Shown here piece after piece: positions 39,901 through 48,199 of a DNA stretch of 59,938 bases (its first letter is position 1; each line of letters opens with the position of its first letter). The stretch is from Caulobacter endophyticus (GTDB lineage Bacteria > Pseudomonadota > Alphaproteobacteria > Caulobacterales > Caulobacteraceae). The notes beneath the pieces were generated by a model, which saw only the letters and a program-made list of their open reading frames with translations, made no database searches and had not been told where the DNA came from. The stretch spans positions 1 to 59,938 of the forward strand of contig NZ_QDKQ01000041.1 in assembly GCF_003116815.1 (NCBI RefSeq), given 5' to 3'. The position numbers and the translations under genes are program-made.

Positions 39901-41946
39901 GCCGTCGCCCTGCTCGACCTTGACGCCGTAATAGATCGGCTTGCCGCGGACCTTCAGCTCCAGGCCCTCGCGCACGGGACGGCCGCCGGGCTCGAACACC
40001 GACGCGGCGACCGCCGCCACCAGGGGCTGGCCGGTGTCGCCGACGTCGCTGGTGCCGAGATTGAGGACCGCGCGGCCCTCGCCGTCGGTGACCGTGGTGC
40101 CCAGCTCGATTAGCTTTTCGTCGAAGGGCTCCTTGGCGTCGCCCCACTCGAAGCCCTTGTATTGCGGGAAGGGATCGGCATCGCGGCGCAGGCGGGCCTC
40201 GCCCTGCGTCTGCAGGCCCGAGCCCGGCGCGCCGTAGAGGAAGCGGGCGTTGACCGCGATCTGGCGGGTCTCGCCGATGCGGATGGGCGTGCTTTCCTGG
40301 CCGGTGGCGGTGACCGCCAGACGCTGGGGCGCGAAGTCCTCGACGCTGAAGCTCAGCGAACCGGACGAGGCCTCGATCCCCTCGATGTGCAGTTCGGCGG
40401 TCCAGCGGCCGCGCGGGGCGCTGCGGGGCAGGGCGATGTCGATCGGCACCGCGCCGGCGTTGGCCTGGCCGAACCACCAGCGCTTGAACTCCACGCCCGA
40501 GGGGCGCTTGACGAGAATATAGCCCTTGCGGTCGTTCACCGCCTTGGCCATGCGGTCGCGAACCATGGCCGTCAGGTGTACGGTCTCGCCGGGGCGATAG
40601 ATGCCGCGGTCGGCATAGAGCCAGCCGTCGATGTCGCTGCCGACGGCGCGACCGCCTTCGCTTTCGGTGCGGCCGCCGACGCCCTGCTTGGACAGGTCCA
40701 CCGGCGAGCGGTCGAGGTCGAGCACCGACAGGTCGCCCTCGGGGCCATAGGCCATGACCATCTTGGCGCGCTCGGCGCCTTCGCCCTTAAGCAGCGGGCG
40801 GGGGAAGCGCACCCGGCCGTCTGCGTCGCTCTTGACCTCGGCCAGGGGCTCGCCGTCCCGGGCGACCAGCGCCACGCGCACGCCCGACACGGTCTTGGCG
40901 GTCTTCAGCGAGCGGACCACGACGTCCAGCGCCTCGGAGCCGTCATAGGCGATCAGGGCCATGTCGGTGAAGACGATCCAGCGGCGGGCCTGGGCCGGCG
41001 GGGTGTCGCCCTCGCCGTCGGGATCGCGGCCGCCCGAGGCGTCGCGGGCCTTGATCAGGTAGGCGCCGGGCTTCATCTCCTTGAGCACCGCGCCCAGCGG
41101 GAAGACCGTCGTGGCCTTGGCGCCGGCCGCGCCATCGACCGTGACCTCGCCCTTCCAGATGCGGCGGCCGTCGTCGCCGGCGCTGTCCTCGCCATAGTCG
41201 CCGGCCCAATCGCCCTCGCCGGTGGGATCGGGGGCGCTGATCGACTTGCGCACCAGGTTGCGGTCGGACACGCGCCAGACTTCGACGGCCAGCTTCTGGA
41301 CGTTCATGGTCTCGATGGCGACGCCGTCGGATTCCTCGCGCGGCAGGATCACCCCGTCGCCGGCGAAGCCGACATAGGGCGGCTTCTCGCCATAGGTGAA
41401 GTCGACGTCGGCATTGGCGCCGAGGGTCTCGCCGCCCTTGGCGGGTAGGCCCTTGAGCAGGGTGATGCGGCGGTCGGTGAAACCGACGCCGCCGATGCAC
41501 AGTTCGTCGCCCTTGACCCGCACGGCCGGGGTGCGGCCCAGGTCGGGCGAGACCATGACGAAGTCGGCATAGGCCTTGGACGCGTCGAGCTCGCGGCTCA
41601 TCTGGATGCAGGCCAGCGGATCGCCGCCGGAGCTGTCGATGCGGGTGCGCCAGACGGCGAAGCCTTCGGGCTTGGGCACGCCCCTCCGGCGGGCGTTTGC
41701 GTCGCGCGGCTTGCCGAACAGCGACCAGGCCTCGCCCTTGACGACGGCCGCGCCGGAGGCGGCCTTGGCCCCGCCGCCGAACCAGCCCAGATCGGCGGTC
41801 TTGGCGGCCACGAAGCCGCCGCCGAAGCCGACCACCAGCGCGCCCGCGGCGATGGCGGCAGCGGGAGTCCTGAGGCCCTTGAGAACCCGGGTCCAGACAG
41901 AGGTCTTGGCCGCGCCGTCGCCTTGCGGCGTCTCGTCCGTCGACAT
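36919..41946 (-). CDS. Bacterial alpha-2-macroglobulin (YfhM-like)
   Basis: Large periplasmic protease trap of 1675 residues. A cytoplasmic N-terminus (TPQGDGAAKTSVWTRVLKGL) is followed by one membrane helix at about 32-50, so it is anchored in the inner membrane instead of by a lipobox. The macroglobulin domains cover about 60-1150. The thioester CTEQ is present as Cys1211-Thr-Glu-Gln1214 in YPYGCTEQIV, then the thioester-domain helices and the C-terminal receptor-like domain. It should trap foreign proteases covalently and work with PbpC to protect or repair the wall. Start MSTDET at 41946 is supported by position. Confidence 0.93.
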   Translation of the reverse strand: MSTDETPQGDGAAKTSVWTRVLKGLRTPAAAIAAGALVVGFGGGFVAAKTADLGWFGGGAKAASGAAVVKGEAWSLFGKPRDANARRRGVPKPEGFAVWRTRIDSSGGDPLACIQMSRELDASKAYADFVMVSPDLGRTPAVRVKGDELCIGGVGFTDRRITLLKGLPAKGGETLGANADVDFTYGEKPPYVGFAGDGVILPREESDGVAIETMNVQKLAVEVWRVSDRNLVRKSISAPDPTGEGDWAGDYGEDSAGDDGRRIWKGEVTVDGAAGAKATTVFPLGAVLKEMKPGAYLIKARDASGGRDPDGEGDTPPAQARRWIVFTDMALIAYDGSEALDVVVRSLKTAKTVSGVRVALVARDGEPLAEVKSDADGRVRFPRPLLKGEGAERAKMVMAYGPEGDLSVLDLDRSPVDLSKQGVGGRTESEGGRAVGSDIDGWLYADRGIYRPGETVHLTAMVRDRMAKAVNDRKGYILVKRPSGVEFKRWWFGQANAGAVPIDIALPRSAPRGRWTAELHIEGIEASSGSLSFSVEDFAPQRLAVTATGQESTPIRIGETRQIAVNARFLYGAPGSGLQTQGEARLRRDADPFPQYKGFEWGDAKEPFDEKLIELGTTVTDGEGRAVLNLGTSDVGDTGQPLVAAVAASVFEPGGRPVREGLELKVRGKPIYYGVKVEQGDGSGRDDPPVSLEVIAVDAAGKRISTTASYTLISENWNYDWFQQDGRWQWRRTSRDAVVMKGSLNMSPGQGGRINRRLGWGDYRLVVEGPEGTKTVARFSSGWGSPAKDAEAPDFVRVSAGTKAYAQGDTVEITLKAPYAGQAQVAVATDRLIDFKTLSVGENGATVKLKTSAAWGGGAYVMVTVIQPRDPVASPKPKRALGLVYVPLEPKGRKLTVDIGTPPKLDSKAPVEIPLKVQGLGFGQKARVTVAAVDEGVLRLTRQESPDPVKWYFGKRALTLDYRDDYGRLLDPNMGAPANVNFGGDELGGEGLTVTPIKTVALWSGVVETGLDGKATIKLPPADFNGELRIMAVAWTDNAVGSGSKAMTVRQPVVADLNLPRFLSPGDKPTATLELHNVEGKPGAYTAEANASGGLKVAFRKVITLILGQRVAEKIPFLAPDVTGVGKIGFKVSGPGFSTTKDYPIQTRLGWGDVVRTTTELQAPGATYTPNYQLLSGLAAGDVTLQVSYSPFKGFDPSAIAVALQRYPYGCTEQIVSAAYPLMYAQSVSSDPKLRRTPAALAGAVGRLLDRQTLDGAFGLWRVGDGEADPWLGAYATDFLLEAKAQGVAVPDEALDKALNAMRQVSRPDGWASVSYRMEYPSWWGRNEDESRKATQRMRRRASAYALYVLAKAGRGDLARLRWWHDVQMKDEDQPIAKAQVAAGLAMMGDHARARSAMRQAVNSLNWRDEYDWYQSPLRDVAAVTALAVQAGQADVAARLQGRLENVVKDPDALNTQEQAQLLYAAHQLMKAAGPINIEAQNVVALPAAGGAPRWAVGKLADARFTNRGKGALWRTVSVRGTPIAAPAAESNGLSVSKRLFTMSGGAVDPSAIRQGERVIVLIQGRSMQARSTALVVDDALPAGFEIEAPLGADDAQNGPFRFLGELSTPDAQESRDDRYIAALDLEGNKPFAMAYIARAVTPGEFFLPGAVAKDMYRPSIAARSDAGRTTITGQ

Positions 41947-42068
41947 CCGTCGTCTCTCCCAAACCCGAGGTGATTTGGGGGACTTGAACCTAAGCGCGAG
42001 CGGGGGTCAACGGCGTCGTGACAGGGGTTCGCAAGGTTGTGCTTGAAGGAACCGGTTACCGCTTCCGG

Positions 42069-42929
42069 TCAAGCTTCGAAGGCGACCTGGGCGGTGGTCA
42101 GGTCGTAGCAGGCCGGCACGATCTTCAGGCGGCCCTGGGCGATGCGCTCGGCCAGTATGCCGTCGGCGACCTTGAGGCGTGAAGCGATGTTGCGGGCGTT
42201 GCGGCGGGCGGCCGCGTCTTGCAGGTCGGCGGCCCTTTCGCCCTGGGCGTCGAACACCGCCGGCAGGATCGGCGCCAGCATGGCCTCGAACACGCCGGTG
42301 GGACGGGACTTGCGGGTGGCCGAGTCGACCGCCGCTCCGACCACGCCGCATTTGGTGTGGCCCAGCACCACGACCAGCGAGGCGCCCAGCGTATCCACGG
42401 CGTAGACGATGGCGCCCAGCGCTTCGGGGCCGACGGTCGGGCCGGCCGCGCGCAGCACGAAGAGGTCGCCCAGATTGCAGTTGAACAGCAGTTCGGGGGC
42501 CACGCGGCTGTCGCTGCAGGCGACGACCACGGCGAACGGCCGTTCCGAGGCCGCCATTTCGCCGATGCGGACGGCCGACGGCAGGACGAGGCTGGCGCCG
42601 CCGCGCGCGAAGATCGCATTGCCCTGCTTGAGACGGCCCAGCGCCTCGTCCGGACTGATGCTGGGGACCGGCTTGGCCGGCTGCACCTGCACGCCGGAGA
42701 CGGCGGTGGGGGCATCGGACTCTGCGCCTTCAAGCGGCGGAACGCTCTTCAGCGCCTTGTCGAGGGCGGCCTTGTCGGTGGGCTGGGTCGCCAGGGCCTT
42801 GGCGGTGCGACGCGCCTTGGGCTTCCAGACCGGCGGGGTCTTCGTCTCCTGATAGCCCTCGGCGTGCGCCAGGACGGGCGCGGCGAGGCCGGCGGCCAGG
42901 CCGCCCAGCAGGATGCGTCGAGAAACCAT
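42069..42929 (-). CDS. Exported beta-class carbonic anhydrase
   Basis: Beta-carbonic anhydrase of 286 residues with an N-terminal signal MVSRRILLGGLAAGLAAPVLA that looks twin-arginine-like (Arg4-Arg5). A ~70-residue linker follows. The catalytic domain starts near residue 95 and keeps zinc ligands Cys and Asp (ACSDSRVAPELLF) and His and Cys (GHTKCGVVG). LFVLRAAGPTVGPEALG is typical of this subgroup. Export suggests a role in supplying or buffering bicarbonate in the periplasm. It is the second beta-carbonic anhydrase in the window. Confidence 0.92.
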   Translation of the reverse strand: MVSRRILLGGLAAGLAAPVLAHAEGYQETKTPPVWKPKARRTAKALATQPTDKAALDKALKSVPPLEGAESDAPTAVSGVQVQPAKPVPSISPDEALGRLKQGNAIFARGGASLVLPSAVRIGEMAASERPFAVVVACSDSRVAPELLFNCNLGDLFVLRAAGPTVGPEALGAIVYAVDTLGASLVVVLGHTKCGVVGAAVDSATRKSRPTGVFEAMLAPILPAVFDAQGERAADLQDAAARRNARNIASRLKVADGILAERIAQGRLKIVPACYDLTTAQVAFEA

Positions 42930-43000
42930 GGTCGCCCCCGGAAACGATGAATAGCGCCGCGACCCTAGGGGCAGGGGGTTAACCGGAACCCAAGCCGGGT

Positions 43001-43474
43001 TCAGAGCGGCAATTCGACGCGTTTGACCACGGTGCGCATGGCGACCGACGAACTGACCCGCACCACGCCGGGGATGCGCGTCAGTTCCTGCGAGTGAACG
43101 CGCTCCAGGTCGTCGACGTCGGCCACCACCAGGCGCAGCAGATAGTCCGAGCCGCCGGTCATCAGGTAGCACTCGGCGACCTCGCGCACATTGGCCACGG
43201 CCTTCTCGAAGGCGGTCAGGGCGGCCTCGGCCTGGGACGACAGGGTGACGGTGACGAAGACGCTGAGCGGCAGGCCCACGGCCCGCTCGTCGATCACCGC
43301 GGCGTAGCGGCCGATGACGCCGGCGTCTTCCAGGGCGCGCACCCGGCGAAGGCACGCCGACTCCGACAGATTGGCCGCCTTGGCCATGTCGACATAGCTG
43401 GCCCGACCCTCGCGCTGGAGCAGGCGGAGGATCTTTCGGTCGAACACATCAAGCGTGACCGGGGATTTCTTCAC
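43001..43474 (-). CDS. Lrp/AsnC-family regulator, probably of ald
   Basis: A 157-residue regulator from a GTG start at 43474 with CGGAG upstream. The helix-turn-helix (about residues 8-55) includes LDVFDRKILRLLQREGRASY, MAKAANLSESACLRRVRALE. The RAM ligand domain follows with SVFVTVTLSSQAE, VAECYLMTGGSDYLLRLVV and RIPGVVRVSSSVAMR. It is divergent from alanine dehydrogenase, so alanine or another amino acid is the likely effector. Confidence 0.93.
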   Translation of the reverse strand: MKKSPVTLDVFDRKILRLLQREGRASYVDMAKAANLSESACLRRVRALEDAGVIGRYAAVIDERAVGLPLSVFVTVTLSSQAEAALTAFEKAVANVREVAECYLMTGGSDYLLRLVVADVDDLERVHSQELTRIPGVVRVSSSVAMRTVVKRVELPL

Positions 43475-43491
43475 CGAATGGCTCCGTTTGC

Positions 43492-43532
43492 GCAGGATTC
43501 CTGCATACCACGTTCTTTGAAGGACGAAAGAA
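43492..43532. promoter_or_regulatory. Operator-like repeats between lrp-type regulator and ald
   Basis: GCAGGATTCCTGC (43492-43504) has 6-base arms about a central T and resembles the Lrp CAG..ATT..CTG pattern. TTCTTT and AAAGAA arms (43513-43531) follow at roughly one to two helical turns. Both lie in the 120-base divergent gap and are good candidates for Lrp-family binding. Confidence 0.55.
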
Positions 43533-43594
43533 CCAAGAAACCTGCGAACGCAGAGGCGTACACCAGCGTTAAAGCTACAAAGCGAGGAAACATC

Positions 43595-44719
43595 ATGCGC
43601 GTTGGCGTCCCCTCCGAGATCAAACCGGGCGAGCACCGGGTCGGCCTGACCCCCACCGCCGTCCGCGAATACGTCGCCCACGGCCACCAGGTGCTGGTGC
43701 AGCAGGGCGCTGGCCTGGGCGCCGGCTATGCCGACGAGGCCTACGTCAAGGCCGGCGCGAGCATCGCTCCCGACGCCGACGCCGTGTTCGCCGGGGCCGA
43801 GATGATCGTGAAGGTCAAGGAGCCGCAGAAGATCGAGTGGGAGCGCCTGACGCAGCGCCACATCCTCTTCACCTACCTGCACCTGGCGCCCGATCCGGCC
43901 CAGACCGAGGGCCTGCTGGCCTCGGGCTGCGCGGCCATCGCCTACGAGACCGTGACGGACGCCAAGGGCGGCCTGCCGCTGCTGGCCCCCATGTCGGAAG
44001 TGGCCGGCCGGATCGCCGTGTTCTCGGCGGCCGAGACCTTGCTCAAGCACAACGGCGGCATGGGCCTGCTGCTCTGCGGCGTGCCCGGCGTACCGCCGGC
44101 CCGCGTGGCGGTGCTGGGCGGCGGCGTGGTCGGCTCCAACGCCGCCCGAATGGCCGCCGGCCTGGGCGCCGAGGTTGTGGTGCTGGAGCGCTCGATCCCG
44201 CGCATGCGCGAGCTGGACGACCTCTATCAAGGCCGCATCCTGACCCGCTACTCGACCCTGGACGCGGTGGAGGAAGAGATCCTCAAGGCCGACGTCGTCA
44301 TCGGGGCGGTGCTGACCGCCGGCGCGGCCGCGCCGAAGCTGGTGCGCCGCGAGCACCTGTCCCGCATGAAGCCGGGCTCGGTGCTGGTCGACGTGTCGAT
44401 CGACCAGGGCGGCTGCTTCGAGACCAGCCACCCGACCACCCACGCCGAGCCGACCTACACGGTCGACGGCGTCGTCCACTACTGCGTGGCCAACATGCCG
44501 GGCGCGGCCCCCCGAACCTCGTCCGAAGCCCTGGGCAACGCCACCCTGCCGTTCGGCCTGGCCCTGGCCGACAAGGGTCTCGACGCCCTGGAGGACAATG
44601 TCCACCTGGCGCGCGGCCTCAACGTGCTGGGCGGCAAGCTGACCCACCCGGCCGTGGCCCAGGCCCTGGTCAAGGACTTCGTCGACCCGTTCGGCGTCTG
44701 GGGCGGCTCGAAGCTGTAA
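43595..44719 (+). CDS. ald: Alanine dehydrogenase Ald
   Basis: NAD-dependent enzyme interconverting L-alanine and pyruvate plus ammonia, 374 residues. [20 protein letters not shown] holds the substrate Arg, VKVKEPQ the catalytic Lys and TYLHLAPD the catalytic His. The dinucleotide motif is [38 protein letters not shown] is conserved. The ATG at 43595 follows GAGGAAA; the frame continues upstream through the regulator antisense and is not meaningful there. Divergent from the Lrp-type gene. Confidence 0.96.
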   Translation: MRVGVPSEIKPGEHRVGLTPTAVREYVAHGHQVLVQQGAGLGAGYADEAYVKAGASIAPDADAVFAGAEMIVKVKEPQKIEWERLTQRHILFTYLHLAPDPAQTEGLLASGCAAIAYETVTDAKGGLPLLAPMSEVAGRIAVFSAAETLLKHNGGMGLLLCGVPGVPPARVAVLGGGVVGSNAARMAAGLGAEVVVLERSIPRMRELDDLYQGRILTRYSTLDAVEEEILKADVVIGAVLTAGAAAPKLVRREHLSRMKPGSVLVDVSIDQGGCFETSHPTTHAEPTYTVDGVVHYCVANMPGAAPRTSSEALGNATLPFGLALADKGLDALEDNVHLARGLNVLGGKLTHPAVAQALVKDFVDPFGVWGGSKL

Positions 44720-44727
44720 CTGACTCT

Positions 44728-44878
44728 CTCCCGTCATCCCGGAAGCCGCGCCAGCGGCTATCCGGGACCCAGGGGGCCGCCTGCGCGGTGGCGTCCGCCG
44801 CCTTCAGAGGTGGCTGGCGCGATGCGTCGACCCTGGGTCCCGGCTCTTCGCGCTGCGCGCCGGGGCCCTGATGACGAA
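44728..44878. repeat. Inverted pair of REP-like units (GTCATCCCGG type)
   Basis: Unit one, GTCATCCCGGAAGCCGCG through CTATCCGGGACCCAGGG, faces unit two, CCCTGGGTCCCGGCTC through GGGGCCCTGATGAC. The outer arms (CCGGGACCCAGGG and CCCTGGGTCCCGG) are exact reverse complements. It fills most of the 171-base gap between the convergent ald and pyrF genes. Confidence 0.8.
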
Positions 44879-44890
44879 AGTTGGGAGCTT

Positions 44891-45580
44891 TTAAAGCCCC
44901 GCCATCTCCTCGATCACCTTCAGCGCCGCTTCGCGCGGGTCGTTGGCGGCGGTGATCGGGCGGCCGCAGACCAGGTGGCTGGCGCCGGCCTTCAGGGCGT
45001 CGGCCGGGGTCGCAGCGCGGGCCTGGTCGTTCTTGGCCGCCCAGAAGGGGCGCACGCCGGGCGTCACCACCAGGAAGTCCGGGCCGCCGATCTCACGGGC
45101 CAAGGCGGCCTCGTTAGGGGACGAGACGATGCCGTCGACGCCGCATTCGATGGCCTGGCGGATGCGGCGCTCGACCAGGGCGCGGGCGCTGAAGGCGTAG
45201 CCCATCTCGATCAGGTCAGCGTCGGTCAGGCTGGTCAGCACGGTGACGGCCAGGATCTTCAGGTCCGAGCCGGCCTTGGCCTTCACCGCCGACCGCATCA
45301 CCTGCGGTTCGGCGTGGACGGTCAGCAGGTCGCAGCCGGCGCCGGCCAGCACCCGGGCCGAGCGCTCCACCGTCGCGCCGATGTCGTGCAGCTTCCAATC
45401 GAGGAACACCTGCTTGCCGGCCTTCGTCAGGTCGCCGGCGAACGCCATCCCGTCCGTCGCCAGCAGCTCCAGGCCGATCTTGTAGAACGAGGCGGCGTCG
45501 CCGATGCGCTCGACCATTTCCCGGGCGTCGGCGACCGTGGGCAGGTCCAGCGGGACGATCAGGCGCGGATCGGCGGTCAT
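44891..45580 (-). CDS. pyrF: Orotidine 5'-phosphate decarboxylase
   Basis: Last step of de novo UMP synthesis, 229 residues. RLIVPLDLPT is the N-terminal strand with the conserved Asp. The catalytic Lys-Asp cluster is DWKLHDIGATVERS. LTVHAEPQVMR and VVTPGVRPFWA bind the phosphate and base. Length and order are normal. Divergent from marC across a gap with the hairpin TCGCTCT-AGAG-AGAGCGA. Confidence 0.95.
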   Translation of the reverse strand: MTADPRLIVPLDLPTVADAREMVERIGDAASFYKIGLELLATDGMAFAGDLTKAGKQVFLDWKLHDIGATVERSARVLAGAGCDLLTVHAEPQVMRSAVKAKAGSDLKILAVTVLTSLTDADLIEMGYAFSARALVERRIRQAIECGVDGIVSSPNEAALAREIGGPDFLVVTPGVRPFWAAKNDQARAATPADALKAGASHLVCGRPITAANDPREAALKVIEEMAGL

Positions 45581-45669
45581 GGGCTAGGCTCCGGTGTTGG
45601 CGCGCGAGGCCGCATCGCTCTAGAGAGAGCGACGGTTTCCCGCATAGTCATGAAGGTTGAGGACGTCGA

Positions 45670-46368
45670 ATGAGCCAGGCCGAACTCGCCGTCAACTTCT
45701 TCGTCGCGCTGTTCGCCCTGATCGACCCGATCGGCAACGTGCCGCTGTTCGCCGCCGCCACCCTGGGCGCGGCCTCGGCGGGCCGTCGGATGGTGGCGGT
45801 CTATATCGGCCTGTTCGTCGTGGCTTTCCTGGTCTTCTTCTATTTCACGGGCGTGGCTTTGCTGGAGTTCTTCGGCATCTCGATGCCGGCCTTCCGCATC
45901 GCCGGCGGCATCATCCTGTTCATTCTGGGCCTGGACATGGTGCGCGACGACTTCACGACCATGTTCGCCGACGCGGCCGAGGGCGAAGGCGAGCCGCTGT
46001 CGGCGCGGGTCTACGCCAAGAAGCGGTTCGAGCGGCTGATCGTGCCCTTCGCCATGCCGCTGCTGATCGGCCCGGGCGCAATCTCGACGGTGATCATCTA
46101 CGCCAGCGAGGCCAAGCACCTGGGCCTGGCCGGCATGGCCCTGGGCGTCGGCGTGATCGCCGCGGTGTCGGTGGTGCTGGTCGCCACCTTCTGGGCCGCG
46201 CCGGTGATTAGCAAGGTGCTGGGCCGCATCGGCATGAGCATCGTCGTGCGCGTTCTGGGCCTGATCCTCTGCGCTCTGGCCGTGCAGTTCGTGCTGATCG
46301 GCGTGGGGGATGCGACGCGGGGGCTGATCCGGGCGGATGCGAAGGCGCCGTACGCGGCGGAGAAGTAA
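45670..46368 (+). CDS. MarC-family integral membrane protein
   Basis: Inner-membrane protein of 232 residues with six predicted helices. NFFVALFALIDPIGNVPLF is the signature beginning, and LIVPFAMPLLIGPGAIST is the second family motif. A charged loop (EGEGEPLSARVYAKKRFER) separates the halves. Function is unknown; the family is no longer linked to multiple antibiotic resistance. Confidence 0.92.
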   Translation: MSQAELAVNFFVALFALIDPIGNVPLFAAATLGAASAGRRMVAVYIGLFVVAFLVFFYFTGVALLEFFGISMPAFRIAGGIILFILGLDMVRDDFTTMFADAAEGEGEPLSARVYAKKRFERLIVPFAMPLLIGPGAISTVIIYASEAKHLGLAGMALGVGVIAAVSVVLVATFWAAPVISKVLGRIGMSIVVRVLGLILCALAVQFVLIGVGDATRGLIRADAKAPYAAEK

Positions 46369-46375
46369 AGACCCT

Positions 46376-46488
46376 CTCCCCGAAGGGGGAGGTGGCCGCA
46401 AAGCGGTCGGAGGGGGAAGGGGCTGCTGAGGTGGGATCACTTCCCCCTCCGTCGCCTGCGGCGACACCTCCCCTTTCAGGGGGAGGAT
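46376..46488. repeat. Inverted pair of REP-like palindromes
   Basis: CCTCTCCCCGAAGGGGGAGG and, inverted, CACCTCCCCTTTCAGGGGGA with GTCGCCTGCGGCGAC and GGCCGCAAAGCGGTC stems. It fills the gap between the convergent marC and SDR genes. Confidence 0.8.
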
Positions 46489-46494
46489 CTGGAT

Positions 46495-47295
46495 TCAAAC
46501 CTTCCGGAACTTGCCGCCCTGGTTGGCGATCAGCGCCAGGGCCCATTCGTCTGGGATGATCTTGGCCAGCACGGCGATAGCCTTGTTGGGCGCGCCGGTG
46601 ACGCAGACGGGGCGGTTGGCCTCGGCGGCCTCGTAGCCCGCGGCGGCGACCTCGTCGGCGCCCAGCCACATCCAGGCCGGCAGGCTCTGGCTGACCTGGG
46701 CGCGGGTGCCGTTGACGTCGTGGAACTCCGAAAGCGTGAAGCCCGGGCACAGGGCGCTGACGTGCACGCCATTGGCCAGGTTCTCCAGGTGCAGGCTCTG
46801 GGAGAACTTCACCAGGAAGCTCTTGGTCGCCGCATAGAGAGTATGGCCGGCGGCGCCGGGAACCAGGCCCGCCAGCGAGGCGACGTTGACGATGCGGCCG
46901 AAGCGCCGCTCGACCATGCCCGGCAGCACCTTGTGGGTCAGGGCGCAGACAGACGTCAGCATCACCTGCAGAAAGGCCGACTGGTCGGTCCAGCTGGTCT
47001 GGTCGTAGGTTCCGGGCAGGCCGTAACCGGCGTTGTTGACCAGGGCGTCGATCTCGCGGCCCTCGGCGGCGATCGCCGCCAGCACGACGTCGACGCCGCC
47101 GGGGTCGGCAAGGTCGGCCGAAATCGCATAGGCCTCGACCCCGAAGCGCATCCGGATTTCGGCCGCCAGGGCCTCCAGCCGGTCGAGCCGGCGGGCGGTC
47201 AGGGCCACGTCGTAACCGTGGCTGGCGTAGATGCGGGCGAAGGCGGCCCCGATGCCGGCGGAGGCGCCGGTGATCAGGGCGAGGCGGCGGGCCAT
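46495..47295 (-). CDS. Short-chain dehydrogenase/reductase
   Basis: Classical SDR of 266 residues. The cofactor motif ALITGASAGIGAAFARIYA is near the N-terminus. NNAGYG is present, the catalytic Ser is in VNVASLAGLVPGAAG, and the Tyr-x-x-x-Lys is LYAATKSF. The C-terminal segment (PDEWALALIANQGGKFRKV) is basic. Similar proteins act on fatty or hydroxy acid derivatives, but the substrate is unknown. Confidence 0.93.
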   Translation of the reverse strand: MARRLALITGASAGIGAAFARIYASHGYDVALTARRLDRLEALAAEIRMRFGVEAYAISADLADPGGVDVVLAAIAAEGREIDALVNNAGYGLPGTYDQTSWTDQSAFLQVMLTSVCALTHKVLPGMVERRFGRIVNVASLAGLVPGAAGHTLYAATKSFLVKFSQSLHLENLANGVHVSALCPGFTLSEFHDVNGTRAQVSQSLPAWMWLGADEVAAAGYEAAEANRPVCVTGAPNKAIAVLAKIIPDEWALALIANQGGKFRKV

Positions 47296-47411
47296 GTGGT
47301 CGAAGGTCCTGCAAGCAAAGCGTCACAGGAGTCGAGCACGCCCGCCGATCCGGTTCAAGCGGGGCGGAGGAACGACCTTGGGGAGGGCGGGGACGGTCGT
47401 TCCTCCGCGAA

Positions 47412-47443
47412 GGCGCGCCCTCGGGGGAGGGGCAGGGCGCGCC
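47412..47443 (-). terminator. Hairpin after the flavodoxin-like gene
   Basis: Perfect 10-bp arms GGCGCGCCCT / AGGGCGCGCC around a 12-base loop that reads GCCCCTCCCCCG on the minus strand, 15 bases after the stop. There is no long T run, so it may be an mRNA 3'-end stabiliser or a weak terminator. Confidence 0.6.
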
Positions 47444-47457
47444 CGATAGTCCGGCTC

Positions 47458-48066
47458 CTAGGCCGCTTCGCTCAGCGCCGGCTGGGCGCCGCGGGTCCAG
47501 CGCACGGCGGCCTCGGCCACGCGCACGCCCAGCAGGCGGGCGGTCTCGCGGTCGCCGGCCGGCGGAGTGATCTCGGGCGAGGCGTTGTCCGACTGGGCGG
47601 CGACGCCGACGAACGAGCCCACGCGGTTGATCGTTTCCGGACCACGCTCGGCGGCGGTGACGGCCGGCGGGGCGATGCCGAGGTTGATCCAGTTCATGCC
47701 GTGCTGGGCCGCCAGGATCGTCAGGCTGTTGAGCGCGTGGCCCTTGTCGCCGGCGAAGCTGTGCGAGTTGGTGAAGCCCGCGGCCAGCTTGTCCTTCCAG
47801 CCGCCGGTGAAGAACACGGCCGAGGTGGCGTCGGCGAAGACTTTGAACACGCCCGAGACGTCGCCCATGTAGGTCGGGGCGCCGAACACGACGGCGTCGG
47901 CCTCGGTGATGGCGTCGAGCAGCGGCTTGAAGTCCTGGGCGGCGTTTTCGATCTGCAGCAGGACCGGGGTCTGGCCGGCGTCGCGGACGCCTTCTGCGAC
48001 CTTGTCGGCGAGGACGGCGGTGTGGCCGTAGCCCGAGTGATAGACGATGGCGACCTTGGTGGTCAT
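47458..48066 (-). CDS. Flavodoxin-like NAD(P)H:quinone oxidoreductase (WrbA-like)
   Basis: FMN-binding protein of 202 residues. VAIVYHSGYGHTAVLADKVA is the phosphate-binding loop; ADAVVFGAPTYMGDVSGVFKVF is shown here as AVVFGAPTYMGDVSG. TGGWKDKLAAGFTNSHSFAG contacts the isoalloxazine. Probably reduces quinones by two electrons and limits redox cycling. Its neighbour upstream is an Rrf2-type regulator on the same strand, and the gap between them has a 10-bp palindrome. Confidence 0.87.
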   Translation of the reverse strand: MTTKVAIVYHSGYGHTAVLADKVAEGVRDAGQTPVLLQIENAAQDFKPLLDAITEADAVVFGAPTYMGDVSGVFKVFADATSAVFFTGGWKDKLAAGFTNSHSFAGDKGHALNSLTILAAQHGMNWINLGIAPPAVTAAERGPETINRVGSFVGVAAQSDNASPEITPPAGDRETARLLGVRVAEAAVRWTRGAQPALSEAA

Positions 48067-48123
48067 GGCGGTGGTCCCCTGAAGGAGAATGATGCTGTCC
48101 GAACAGGAACTGTATCGGTAGCG

Positions 48124-48133
48124 ATTACGTAAT
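48124..48133. promoter_or_regulatory. Palindrome ATTACGTAAT upstream of the flavodoxin-like gene
   Basis: Perfect 10-base AT-rich palindrome about 58 bases before the gene start and about 66 bases after the end of the Rrf2-type gene. TATCGGTA lies just beside it. Likely operator for the redox enzyme; the Rrf2-type protein is the nearest candidate to bind it. Confidence 0.4.
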
Positions 48134-48199
48134 AGCGCCCACCGCCGGCGCCAGGGGTAATCGCAACAATTTCTGATGCAGTTTTTCTGGGGTGCGCTT

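Noticed and set aside
37546..40113. 855-codon plus-strand frame opposite the alpha-2-macroglobulin
   Set aside because: Antisense shadow without family features.
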